From Kibdelosporangium aridum (GTDB taxonomy: Bacteria > Actinomycetota > Actinomycetes > Mycobacteriales > Pseudonocardiaceae), in assembly GCF_900176515.1 (NCBI RefSeq), contig NZ_FWXV01000001.1, positions 2,018,699-2,082,698 of the forward strand: a stretch of DNA of 64,000 bases, given 5' to 3'. Below, piece after piece: positions 51,136 to 59,880 of the stretch. Numbering within the stretch: position 1 is the first letter of the stretch; each line of letters starts with the position of its first letter. The position numbers and the translations under genes are program-made. Under the pieces are notes generated by a model. That model was not told where the DNA came from and made no database searches. It saw only the letters and a program-made list of their open reading frames with translations.

Positions 51136-52454
51136 TCAAGGTGTACTTCGAGCGGGTGGTCCCGCTGACCGCTGACCCTTTATGGACGGCTGCCCGGCTC
51201 ACCCAGTCAGGCTCACCGTACGTTCTCTACGAGGACTCATCGGCGATCTCGGTGGCGTTGGGTGCGATCGCCGAGGTGATCGTCGATCCGGACACCGTCC
51301 AGCTGCGCTACCGCGAATCGGAGACCTCGACGTTCTGGTACGACGATCCGCTGCCGGTCGTCGCCTCGATGCTGGACGAGATCCCGATGACCGGCTGGCG
51401 CGCCTACGGCTGGGCCGCGTTCGAGCTGGCCCAACCTCAGGTCGGCACGGGGACCCTGCTGCACCTTGTCGTTCCATCGCAGGAGGTTCGTCTCTGCGCA
51501 GGCGTGGCTGTGTTGCGTGCGACCACTCCGGCAGAGCTCGATTCACTGGCCGCGTTGGTCTCCGCGGACGTTCCCGAACCTTCTTTCGCTGCGGTCCCTG
51601 TTGACGTCCGCCAGCCGGACACCTACTCGGATTCTGTTGCCGCAGCGGTGTCCGAGATCCAGCGCGGGCTGTTGCAGAAGGTCATCTTGTGCCGGACGGT
51701 GACCGTGCCCGACATCGACCTCGTCGGGACGTATGTGACGGGACGGCGCGCCAACACCCCGGCCCGGTCGTACCTGCTGAACCTCGGCGGTATCGAGGTT
51801 GCCGGGTTCAGCCCGGAGACGGTGGTCGGCGTGAACCCCGACGGCCGCGTCCACACGCAGCCATTGGCCGGAACGCGTGCGTTGACCGGTGATCCCGAGG
51901 TCGATCACACCTTGCGGGCTGATCTGCTGACCGACCCGAAGGAGATCTTCGAACACGCGATCTCGGTCCGGCTGGCCGTCGACGAGCTGACGTCGTTGTG
52001 CACTCCCGGCAGCGTGGTGGTCGAGGAGTTCATGGACGTACTCGAGCGTGGCACGGTGCAACACCTCGCCTCCCGCGTCGCCGGGACGCTACCCGCCGAC
52101 CGCGGCCCATGGGACGCGTTCCGCGCCCTGTTCCCCGCGATCACCGCCTCCGGCATCCCCAAGGCCGCGGCTTTCGAAAGCATCCGTCGACACGAACCGC
52201 ACCGCCGCGGCCTCTACAGCGGTGCCGTCATGACCATCGACCACACCGGTTCACTCGACACCGCGCTCGTCCTGCGGTCAGTGTTCCGACGTGACGGCGA
52301 GACATGGCTGTGCGCCGGGGCCGGGATTGTGTCCCAGTCGGATCCTGCCCGCGAGTTCGAGGAGACGTGCGAGAAGCTCGCTAGCGTGGCTCGGTTCCTC
52401 GTTCCCACGGCCACCGCCCATCCCGTACCGCCTCAATCAAGCCAATCGCCATGA
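51132..52454 (+). CDS. ybtS-like: Salicylate synthase (Irp9/YbtS/MbtI family)
   Basis: A 440-aa chorismate-utilising enzyme of the anthranilate synthase component I superfamily. Landmarks are EIQRGLLQKVILCRTV (the base-lysine region, ~175-190), TQPLAGTR (~239-246), KEIFEHAISVRLAVDEL (general-acid Glu, ~272), ITASGIPKAAAFESI (~335-350) and the Mg-binding EFEETCEKL near the end. It converts chorismate via isochorismate to salicylate plus pyruvate in one protein, supplying the ligase encoded just before it. GTG 51132 overlaps the ligase stop. It is the last gene of the rightward arm. Confidence 0.94.
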   Translation: MIKVYFERVVPLTADPLWTAARLTQSGSPYVLYEDSSAISVALGAIAEVIVDPDTVQLRYRESETSTFWYDDPLPVVASMLDEIPMTGWRAYGWAAFELAQPQVGTGTLLHLVVPSQEVRLCAGVAVLRATTPAELDSLAALVSADVPEPSFAAVPVDVRQPDTYSDSVAAAVSEIQRGLLQKVILCRTVTVPDIDLVGTYVTGRRANTPARSYLLNLGGIEVAGFSPETVVGVNPDGRVHTQPLAGTRALTGDPEVDHTLRADLLTDPKEIFEHAISVRLAVDELTSLCTPGSVVVEEFMDVLERGTVQHLASRVAGTLPADRGPWDAFRALFPAITASGIPKAAAFESIRRHEPHRRGLYSGAVMTIDHTGSLDTALVLRSVFRRDGETWLCAGAGIVSQSDPAREFEETCEKLASVARFLVPTATAHPVPPQSSQSP

Positions 52455-52457
52455 ACA

Positions 52458-52721
52458 GGCTGTGCTGAACGCTGATCACCAACGCTGGGTGCACACCGCA
52501 CGCTCGGCTGGGAACCGCAGCGGCCCCACAGCCGACTCGCGGATCTCGGTGCGATCCTGATGCGTGCGGCGACTTTCATGGCCTCTTCGAGGAGAATGCC
52601 AGCCTTGTCGAACTGCTTGAGGTTCGACAACAGGCCCGCGACCGTGCACGACCTTGGGATGGGTCAACGCGACCACATCCGTGCACGTCACCAGCTACCA
52701 ACAGGGTCCGACAAAACCCGA
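52458..52721 (-). other. Gap with possible decayed coding remnant
   Basis: The 264-bp gap between the salicylate synthase gene and the membrane-protein gene has no intact gene. Minus-strand frames show protein-like stretches that jump frame: a VVALTHPKVVHG segment, then SNLKQFDKAGILLEEAMKVA (52630 downward), then VGPLRFPAERAVCTQRW ending near 52476. This pattern suggests a frameshifted remnant of the 3' end of some gene, which I cannot name. No transposase or terminator is visible. Confidence 0.22.
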
Positions 52722-53261
52722 TCAGAAGCGCAATGCCACCACCGAGACCGCCGCCGGGACGGCGAAGTTGAGCAGCAGGATGGGGATTTCCTCGCCGACC
52801 GAGTAACCCGCGACCACAACGCCGACCACGAGGTTGCCGACGCAGAACAACAACCACAGCGGCATGAACACGATCGCCGCGGTCCCGCCGGGCTTCGGGG
52901 TAAGCAGTCCGGCCAGCACCCGGATCGCGAGCCAGAGCACCACTCCGGCGCCGAGGACGATGGCTGTTCGTCCACTGTGTACCAGTGGGCCGTCGTTCCA
53001 CCACTGCGCGCTGGCGAACCAGCCGAAGCCCGCGATCAGCGCCGGGATGCCGAACACGGGCAGCATCACGGTGGCTTCTTCGCTGACCTTGTACCCCGCG
53101 GCGAACACGCCCACGGCGGCGTTGACGGTGGCGATCGCGTACCACAACGGCCAGAACAGGATGGCCGCGATCGCGCCGACCGGGGTGGTGAACAACGCGG
53201 TCAACGCGAACAGTGCCACGTACAGCAGGATCCCGGCGAGCAGGAAACGAGGTAGTCGCAC
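52722..53261 (-). CDS. Membrane protein with internal duplication
   Basis: A 179-aa integral membrane protein with about five or six helices and no named family. Two halves repeat the pattern PLW (…) N-x2-VGV-x2-AGY-x-V-x-EE: first in GAIAAILFWPLWYAIATVNA through AAGYKVSEEATVMLP (~28-70), then in GGTAAIVFMPLWLLFCVGNL through VAGYSVGEEIPILLL (~123-165). The AGYxVxEE motif falls at equivalent helix ends in both repeats, suggesting a pseudo-two-fold bundle. GTG 53261 follows the NTF2-like stop by one base, so the two are co-transcribed. Function unknown. Confidence 0.75.
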   Translation of the reverse strand: MRLPRFLLAGILLYVALFALTALFTTPVGAIAAILFWPLWYAIATVNAAVGVFAAGYKVSEEATVMLPVFGIPALIAGFGWFASAQWWNDGPLVHSGRTAIVLGAGVVLWLAIRVLAGLLTPKPGGTAAIVFMPLWLLFCVGNLVVGVVVAGYSVGEEIPILLLNFAVPAAVSVVALRF

Positions 53262-53262
53262 G

Positions 53263-53574
53263 TCAGGCTCGAATGGTCATCCGGGACACCTTGTCCCCGT
53301 CGACCCGGAAGGAGAAATGGCTCGGGCCGTTGAAGCCGTTCCCGCCGACCTGGGCGGTCACCACGACTTCGCCGTCACGGTCCTCGACGTCCGTCACATC
53401 CAGGCTGACCTGCTTGCCGATGAACTCGTTGTCGCTCCACTCAGTGATCCGCTTGGCGCCGCGGAACTCCCGCCCCCAGTCGTCGACCACACCGTCCTCG
53501 GTGAAGCAGGCGAGAAACGCGGCGATGTCGTTCTTGTTGGCGGCGTCGATCGCCGCGCGCACAGCTGGATCCAT
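53263..53574 (-). CDS. SnoaL/NTF2-like protein
   Basis: A protein of about 103 aa with the nuclear-transport-factor-2-like fold: MDPAVRAAIDAANKNDIAAF helix, FLACFTEDGVVDDWGREFRG hairpin and C-terminal strands ending DKVSRMTIRA. The family includes polyketide cyclases, isomerases and non-enzymatic binding proteins. No catalytic Asp-His pair is obvious. ATG 53574 is used; ATG 53592 is an in-frame alternative. It precedes the duplicated membrane protein with a one-base gap. Confidence 0.72.
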   Translation of the reverse strand: MDPAVRAAIDAANKNDIAAFLACFTEDGVVDDWGREFRGAKRITEWSDNEFIGKQVSLDVTDVEDRDGEVVVTAQVGGNGFNGPSHFSFRVDGDKVSRMTIRA

Positions 53575-53654
53575 GGTCACGCGTGACAGCATGGACCCAT
53601 CGGCGCGGCCGCGCATCCCGGTGGCACTGTTTTGTCTTTCGCGAAATTGCTGCC

Positions 53655-55478
53655 TTACCGGCGCTCCGCGGTGACCAGCACCCGTAAGTGCGCGGCCAGC
53701 CAACTCGCCGGTGCCGGTTTCTCGGTGAAGGCTCTGACCAGACCGGACGCTCCGCGCAGGCCGGCACGGTCAAGATCATCGGCGACCTCTGCCAGCCGGG
53801 TCCGGAGGCGGGGCGGTAACGAGTCACGCAGCCCGCGGTGGGCGGCGTCCGCGAGCACGGTCAGCGCATCGTCCACAGCGGAGCTGACGAGGTCCGGTGT
53901 GGACACCGAGTACGGCAAGTCGGCTGGGGACGCCGCAGCGAGATCGGGCACGACCACACCGGACGACGTGAGGACCGCGAGCGGGTCGATCATGATCCCG
54001 CCTCGCACGCGGCGCAGGGTGCCGCTGATGTGTGTCGGAGACGAGCTCAGCGCCTCGGCGAGCGCGTCGAGGGACTGTGGGCAAACGCCCCGATAGGTCG
54101 CGGACAGGGTCGCCGTCGTGCCCGCCGCATCGGCGAGGATCGCCTCGAGGTGCTGCGCCGCTGGGTCGTAGCCGACATGACGGACCTCGCGCACCTCAAC
54201 GACCCGCACGAGCTCCGCGGCGATGCGGGCTCGCACCACGCGTGGCGGCAGCGCATCCAGCGTCTCCGCGTATGCCGCCAGGTCGCGGACCAACAGCGGT
54301 TCGGGCAGCTGGTGCCACGATGTTCCCACCGGAGTGACGGACGTCTGGCCGACGCGGCCCGACCGCAGCCGGAGCACACGGCTCGCGCTGCGTGACACCG
54401 ACTCCGACACGACGTTGGCTGTCGCGGTACGAGTTGCGGTGCGCATCGGCGCGTCGCGGTGTACGAGGACCATGTCACCGGATGCGAAGTACACGTCGGC
54501 CGTGCGCGTATCCGCTGTGCCATTCACCCGGCCATTGACCCGGCAGCCCAGCGCGGTCAGCCGGACGCGACGCAGCGGGGTCTCGGCGGGCTCGTCCGTA
54601 CCGAGCACCTCCGAGCGTGGGCCGGTGCCACGGCTGCGGGCATGCAGTTCGGTGAGCAGTTCGGCGAAGCGCTCCGCGCGGTATTCGGCGCTGCGCTTGC
54701 GGTACGCGTCAAGTTGGTCAAGCAGGTCCTCGATCGCGGCTGCGGGCCAGTGCATGTGCTGTGCGGTGAGGTCACGCTGGAGCCTGCGCCAGGCCGCGTC
54801 GAGCACGGGGCCCGCGTGCACTGCGCCATCGGTCAGCAGCTGGTCAAGCAGGTCTTCCAGTTGGCTCAGGTCGCTGGTCACAGCCGCCCCGCCGCCGACG
54901 TCGAGTTTCGCGTCGCCGGTGAGGCCTGCGGTGTCCGCCTCGCGGAACGCCCACACAGCAAGAACGATCGACTCGTCCCTGCGGGCCGCGGTGGCGTCGG
55001 TGTGCACGTAGCCCAAGTCGCCCGGCACGAGGAAACGGACCGTGCACGTGGGCAGTTCGGCCGTCACCGGCCTGCGTATCGCGACCGGATAACCCGACCG
55101 CAGCGTCCGCCGCGCTTGCTGCACGGCGCGTTGGCCGAACTGCTTGGTCAGCTCCTCATCGGTGACCGAACCTGGCGACCACGGCGCCACTTCGGCGGCT
55201 GGTTCTTCGGCCGCACGTTGGTAGGCCAGGACAAGCGCGATGCGGTGCCGACACACGCCAGCCGCACCGCAACTACACGGTGCAGCGTCAAGCGGGACGC
55301 CTGGCGGCAGCGAGGACACGACGCCGTCGGCGAATGTGCCGTGCACCGTATCGTCAGCGACTTCCACGGACGGTCCCGTGCCCGCGTCGAGTTCCTTTGT
55401 CGCGCGCTTGACCAGGCCACGGTTGGCGAGTGCCGCCAGACTGTCTGGCGTCAGGGCGAGCAGATCGGGTCTCGTCAT
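53655..55478 (-). CDS. SWIM zinc-finger protein (YehQ-like)
   Basis: A 607-aa protein with a SWIM zinc finger, CSCGAAGVCRHR (CxCx5CxH, residues ~68-79), near the N terminus and a long C-terminal region without recognised domains but with several helix-strand units. SWIM modules bind DNA or proteins. It is last in a five-gene operon and overlaps the VWA gene by ATGA. In E. coli the counterpart content is yehQ, whose role is unknown. Confidence 0.82.
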   Translation of the reverse strand: MTRPDLLALTPDSLAALANRGLVKRATKELDAGTGPSVEVADDTVHGTFADGVVSSLPPGVPLDAAPCSCGAAGVCRHRIALVLAYQRAAEEPAAEVAPWSPGSVTDEELTKQFGQRAVQQARRTLRSGYPVAIRRPVTAELPTCTVRFLVPGDLGYVHTDATAARRDESIVLAVWAFREADTAGLTGDAKLDVGGGAAVTSDLSQLEDLLDQLLTDGAVHAGPVLDAAWRRLQRDLTAQHMHWPAAAIEDLLDQLDAYRKRSAEYRAERFAELLTELHARSRGTGPRSEVLGTDEPAETPLRRVRLTALGCRVNGRVNGTADTRTADVYFASGDMVLVHRDAPMRTATRTATANVVSESVSRSASRVLRLRSGRVGQTSVTPVGTSWHQLPEPLLVRDLAAYAETLDALPPRVVRARIAAELVRVVEVREVRHVGYDPAAQHLEAILADAAGTTATLSATYRGVCPQSLDALAEALSSSPTHISGTLRRVRGGIMIDPLAVLTSSGVVVPDLAAASPADLPYSVSTPDLVSSAVDDALTVLADAAHRGLRDSLPPRLRTRLAEVADDLDRAGLRGASGLVRAFTEKPAPASWLAAHLRVLVTAERR

Positions 55479-56578
55479 GACAGCTTCTCGGCTACGAATT
55501 CGGCCAGCTGGCCTGGGGTCATCGCTCCGACATGCGCACCCACGTTTGCCAGGCGCTGTGCGAGCACACGGTCGTACGACGGCGCTGCCTCGTCATCGAG
55601 GGCCCCCAGGCCCAGGACGTGCGTGCCTTGCTCGACGAGCTTCCGGACAGTGCGCACGAGGTCATGATCGTCGCCGCCTTCGTAGAAGTCCGTGATCACA
55701 GCCACGATCGCGCGACGCGGGTTGTCGATGAGGCTGGCGCCGTACGCCACCGCGCGGGCGATGTCCGTGCCGCCACCGAGCTGGACCTTCATCAGCAGTT
55801 CCACCGGATCGGTCACGTCCGAGGTCAGGTCGACGACGTTCGTGTCGAACGCGACCAGGTGCGTGCGCAGCCCCGGCAAACTCCACAGGCACGCCGCCGT
55901 CACCGCCGAATGGATCACCGAGCTCACCATCGAACCCGACTGGTCCACGAGCAGGATCACCTGCCACTGTTCGACATGCCGCCGGGTACGGGAGACGAAC
56001 TTCGGCTTCTCGATCGCGATCCGCCGCTGATCCGGCTGGTAGTGCGCCAGGTTCGCCCGGATCGTCGCCTTGAAGTCGAAGTTGCGTGAGTTCTTGTGGT
56101 TGGACGGGCGGCGCGACCGGGTGCCGGTGAACGACTGCCGGATCTCGGTGGCCAGCTTCTCCATCAGTTGCCGCACAACGGCTTCCACGATCCGCCGGGC
56201 CATGGCAAGCACCGCCGGGTTCATCAGGTGCTTCGTGCGCAGCACCGCCCGCAGCAGCGCCGGGTTCGGCTCGATCCGTTCCAGCACAGCGGGATCGGTG
56301 ACGACATCGACGATCTCGTACCGCTCGACGGCGTCGCGCTCCAGCCGTTCGATGGTCTCTCGCGGGAAGAGCTGATGGATATCGTCCAGCCAGTCGACCG
56401 TCTGCACCTCGGAGTCGCCGGTTCCGCCCCGCCGCACGTCGCGGTCGGCCAGGTCGCCGTCGCGCCCGTACAGCCATTCCAGCGCGGCGTCTCGCCGTGC
56501 GGCCGCCTCACCGAGCTGCCCTGTGCAGCGTGCTGCGGGTTGTCCCAGAATCAGCCGCCAGCGTTCCATGTCGGTCAT
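55475..56578 (-). CDS. VWA-domain protein (YehP-like)
   Basis: A 367-aa protein: a helical N-terminal half (~1-190) with the basic linker TRSRRPSNHKNSRNFDFKAT, and a C-terminal von Willebrand A domain with a complete MIDAS: DQSGSM (DxSxS, ~216), the Thr in LGGGTDIARA (~275) and the Asp in VITDFYEGGD (~300). VWA proteins act as metal-dependent adaptors that pair with MoxR AAA+ ATPases to remodel targets. ATG 56578 overlaps the preceding stop by ATGA. Confidence 0.88.
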   Translation of the reverse strand: MTDMERWRLILGQPAARCTGQLGEAAARRDAALEWLYGRDGDLADRDVRRGGTGDSEVQTVDWLDDIHQLFPRETIERLERDAVERYEIVDVVTDPAVLERIEPNPALLRAVLRTKHLMNPAVLAMARRIVEAVVRQLMEKLATEIRQSFTGTRSRRPSNHKNSRNFDFKATIRANLAHYQPDQRRIAIEKPKFVSRTRRHVEQWQVILLVDQSGSMVSSVIHSAVTAACLWSLPGLRTHLVAFDTNVVDLTSDVTDPVELLMKVQLGGGTDIARAVAYGASLIDNPRRAIVAVITDFYEGGDDHDLVRTVRKLVEQGTHVLGLGALDDEAAPSYDRVLAQRLANVGAHVGAMTPGQLAEFVAEKLS

Positions 56579-58794
56579 GCAAGTCCTTCTCGCACCAATA
56601 GATCGTCGACGCGCCGGTCAAGCGCCATTCCCTCGGCGACCACGAGCGGGTCGACGGTGACGCGCGTCAGCGAGCGCCCTGAGCCTGGCGCGCCGCGATG
56701 CGCGAGCACACGTTCGGCGATGGTTTCTCGTTCCAGCGGCGGGAAATAGGCGAACGCGAGACGCAATGCGGGCAGCGCGATCAGGAACTCGGCCTCGGTC
56801 ATCGCGTGCACCAGCTCGTCCAGCACCCCGACGACGTGCTCGCTGGTCAGCACGTCTTCGCGGGCCAGCGCGAACAAGCCGGCCAACCAGTCGCCCAGCA
56901 TGTCCGGTGCGGCCATGCCGCGCAGGGCCCGCTCGACGTCAGGCAATTCGCCCAACGCCCAGCCAAGTCCGAGTGCCGCACCACGCAGATCCGGCGGGGC
57001 CTTGGCGTCACTGGCGATCCGGCGAGCCACGCCCTGTACGTCATCGCGTCGCATCGTCAGCACGGACTCCGCGTGCACGACTGCGTCCCGCGTCGCGACC
57101 ATTGCCCGCAACCGCTCGGTGTCAGCAGGTGCCGGGCCGCTGTGCAACCCTTCGACGAGCCAGAGAATTCTGGTCGCGGACACGTCGATCACCGCGCCCA
57201 GCACCGGATCGCGGGCTGTGCCGAACAGCCTGTCGTGCCGCCACAGGCCGAGCACGCCCGCGAGCACTACGCCCAAAGCCGCGACGTCGCTCGCGCTTCG
57301 CACCCGCTCGGCCAGCGTCGTGATCACGTCGTCGGACAACGTCGTGATCCCGCACAACGCCGCGTCGAACAGAACCCCGGTCAGGTCGTCAATCGACGCA
57401 TCCGGGATCCGCCGCTGCAACGCACCACCGGCTGCCTCGGCCAACGTGCCACCGAACGCTGCCGCCTCGATCAGCGCGGCGACCCGTTCGTCGCACGGGG
57501 TCAGCCGCCAGCGCTCTTCCAGCACAGGATCCGCGCCGGTCAAGGGACCGGTCTGGCGCTGGAAGCCTGGCACCTTGAGCACCCGCAGGCGGTGCAAGAC
57601 GCGGCTGCGGGTCATCGCGGCCGGATCGGTGAGATCGAGCCCGATCCGGCCTTCGCCGTCCAGGTCCAACGTCCGCAGTTCCTCGAGCACCGCCGTGACC
57701 AGCGGCGGCGCCGGTGTGGCCGGGTGCAGCCTGCCGACCCGGTCGCCGCCGAGCGCCGCCACCATCTCCACCAACGCGGGGTGCGCGCCCGGCAGGAGCG
57801 GACCCCGGCGGGTCCACGGAGGCGGCTGCGTCAGATCCTCGGACACCAGGGCACTGACCAGACCGTCGAGGACGTCCGTACGAACCGGATGCACGTGGCC
57901 ACGCAACCGGGCAAGCCCGGTCGACAGTGTCCGTGCGGCGATCAGGTCCGCTGTCGAAACGGCTTGGTTGCGGCGGCGCAGACGGTCCACAACGGACTCG
58001 ACGAGCCCGTCCGCCGCTTTGGCCAGCCCGTCGGTCCAGACCCGGTGGTAGTACTCGGGTGAGGGCATACCGGACTGGTAGCCGGTGAACGCGTCCAGCC
58101 GCTGATGGGAGTACGGCACCAAGTAGCTCGCCCCCGACGACTTGGGAATTTCCGGCCAGTCCGTGCTGCCCGACGCGACCATGGCCCGCAGGGCAGGCGT
58201 GTGGAAGCCGCCGGTGACCACGACGACCGGGCGGCCACCCGCGTTGTGAGCGGCCGCGCGGATCCAGCTCGCCATGTACTCCTCGCGAGCCGCGTCGCTG
58301 ACGTCCGCCCCCGCTGAACCGCGCACGAGGTCGAAGTACTGCGCGAGCCGCTCGGCGATGTCGTCCGGATCGGCCTCGAACAGGTGGTCCCACAACGTGT
58401 CCACGTTGTCGGCCGCGAACTCCCGGCACAGCCGCTCGACGACCTCGGCGTAGCGCAGTTCAGCATCGGCATACCGGTTGCTGCGGCCCTCGAACGCCGG
58501 GTGCCACGCGGGCAGGTCGATGAACCGGACGTCGGTGCCCTGTGCGTGGCCGACCGTCAACGCCACCCACTCCGGCGAGTAGTCGCAGAACGGTGTCCAC
58601 GACGCGTGCCCTTCGTCGTAGCTGAAGATCGCGACCGGCAGGTCGTGCCCGAGCAGGAGTTCATCCAGTCGGCCGTTGATGTCCGCCGGTCCCTCGATGA
58701 GCACGTACGCGGGGTTGAGCCGCTCGATGGTCTCGGCGACCAGCTGTGCGCACGCGGGGCTGTGGTGGCGGACGCCGATGAACGTCGTGGTCAT
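56575..58794 (-). CDS. DUF5682 family protein (YehM-like)
   Basis: A 739-aa protein without transmembrane segments. The N-terminal domain begins FIGVRHHSPACAQLVAETI and LNPAYVLIEGPADIN (~4-40), has DLPAWHP and VVVVTGGFHTPAL (~225), a layout I associate with DUF5682 and, more distantly, TraB/PrgY-like or erythromycin-esterase-like folds with conserved His and Glu. The C-terminal half is helical, possibly repeat-like. Function unknown. ATG 58794 shares a base with the MoxR stop (TGATG). It is the largest central partner in the MoxR/VWA/SWIM operon. Confidence 0.78.
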   Translation of the reverse strand: MTTTFIGVRHHSPACAQLVAETIERLNPAYVLIEGPADINGRLDELLLGHDLPVAIFSYDEGHASWTPFCDYSPEWVALTVGHAQGTDVRFIDLPAWHPAFEGRSNRYADAELRYAEVVERLCREFAADNVDTLWDHLFEADPDDIAERLAQYFDLVRGSAGADVSDAAREEYMASWIRAAAHNAGGRPVVVVTGGFHTPALRAMVASGSTDWPEIPKSSGASYLVPYSHQRLDAFTGYQSGMPSPEYYHRVWTDGLAKAADGLVESVVDRLRRRNQAVSTADLIAARTLSTGLARLRGHVHPVRTDVLDGLVSALVSEDLTQPPPWTRRGPLLPGAHPALVEMVAALGGDRVGRLHPATPAPPLVTAVLEELRTLDLDGEGRIGLDLTDPAAMTRSRVLHRLRVLKVPGFQRQTGPLTGADPVLEERWRLTPCDERVAALIEAAAFGGTLAEAAGGALQRRIPDASIDDLTGVLFDAALCGITTLSDDVITTLAERVRSASDVAALGVVLAGVLGLWRHDRLFGTARDPVLGAVIDVSATRILWLVEGLHSGPAPADTERLRAMVATRDAVVHAESVLTMRRDDVQGVARRIASDAKAPPDLRGAALGLGWALGELPDVERALRGMAAPDMLGDWLAGLFALAREDVLTSEHVVGVLDELVHAMTEAEFLIALPALRLAFAYFPPLERETIAERVLAHRGAPGSGRSLTRVTVDPLVVAEGMALDRRVDDLLVREGLA

Positions 58795-59870
58795 CAGCCG
58801 GGAAGCAGGTGCCGGGCCTGGTGCAGCGCCTGCCATTGCTCGCCGTTGCGGCGGACGGCTTGCTGCTCCAGATAGCGACGCAGCCGGGCCAGGTCGTCGG
58901 CGTTGTCCTTCGCCGCCGTCCCCGCCAGGCACTCCACCACGTCCGCGGGGTTGCCCTCCTCGCCCCGCAGGAACCAGCCACGCAACCCGACCGCGTGCGC
59001 GACTGACACCGCCTCTGCGGTGCTCATGACCGTGGACATGTGATCGCTGCCGTTGTTGTCCCGTAGGTCGCGGAATGTACGGACCAAAACCTCGAGCACG
59101 TCACGGCGCGGCGGCAGTTCGACGCCGGACTGCGCGAGCAGCTTGCTCGCTTCCTGCTCGACGAGGCTCAGTTCGGTCTGGAAATCCGGGATCGGGAACA
59201 CCGTCTCGAAGTTGAAGCGCCGCTTGAGCGCCGCGCTCATCTCGTTGACGCCCCGGTCACGCGTGTTGGCGGTGGCGATCACGTTGAACCCGGCCTTGGC
59301 GAACACCATGCTGTCCGGCCCGGTCAGCTCCGGGATCGCCAGCACCCGTTCGGACAGCAGCGACAGCAGCGAGTCCTGCACCTCCAGCGGGCAGCGGGTG
59401 ATCTCCTCGAACCGCACGAGCTTGCCCTCGGCCATGCCGCGCAGCATCGGCGCGGGCACCAGAGACCGGGTCGACGGCCCTTCCGAGACGAGCAACGCGT
59501 AGTTCCACGAGTACTTGATCTGGTCCTCGGTGGTGGCCGCGCCGCCTTGGATGGTCAGCGTCGATTCGCCGCTGACCGCCGCCGCGATCAGCTCGGACAG
59601 CAGCGACTTGGCCGTGCCTGGTTCACCGACGAGCATCAGTCCGCGGCTGGTCGCCAGCGTGACCAGTGCTCTGTCCACAAGGGACGGATCGCCGACGAAC
59701 TTGCGGGTGACGTCGGCCGCGGGATCGCCGACGATGAACCGGCGCGCGGCTTGCAGGCTCATCGCCCAGCCCGGCGGGCGCGGCCCGTCGTCCGCCGCAC
59801 GCAGCCGCGCCAGCTCGTCGGCGAAGCGGATCTCAGCGGGCGGCCGCTGAAGTGAGTTGTTGTCGCTCAA
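58794..59870 (-). CDS. MoxR-type AAA+ ATPase (YehL-like)
   Basis: A 358-aa AAA+ protein: Walker A LVGEPGTAKSLLSELI (~75-90), Walker B-like LVRFEEITRCP (~152), sensor 1 NVIATANTRDRGVNE (~197) and an arginine-finger region LKRRFNFETVFPIPD. MoxR ATPases couple ATP hydrolysis to VWA-protein-mediated assembly or activation of complexes. It starts at TTG 59870 with GAGAG upstream, 10 bases after the DUF4132 stop. Confidence 0.9.
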   Translation of the reverse strand: MSDNNSLQRPPAEIRFADELARLRAADDGPRPPGWAMSLQAARRFIVGDPAADVTRKFVGDPSLVDRALVTLATSRGLMLVGEPGTAKSLLSELIAAAVSGESTLTIQGGAATTEDQIKYSWNYALLVSEGPSTRSLVPAPMLRGMAEGKLVRFEEITRCPLEVQDSLLSLLSERVLAIPELTGPDSMVFAKAGFNVIATANTRDRGVNEMSAALKRRFNFETVFPIPDFQTELSLVEQEASKLLAQSGVELPPRRDVLEVLVRTFRDLRDNNGSDHMSTVMSTAEAVSVAHAVGLRGWFLRGEEGNPADVVECLAGTAAKDNADDLARLRRYLEQQAVRRNGEQWQALHQARHLLPG

Positions 59871-59880
59871 TGGATCGCTC

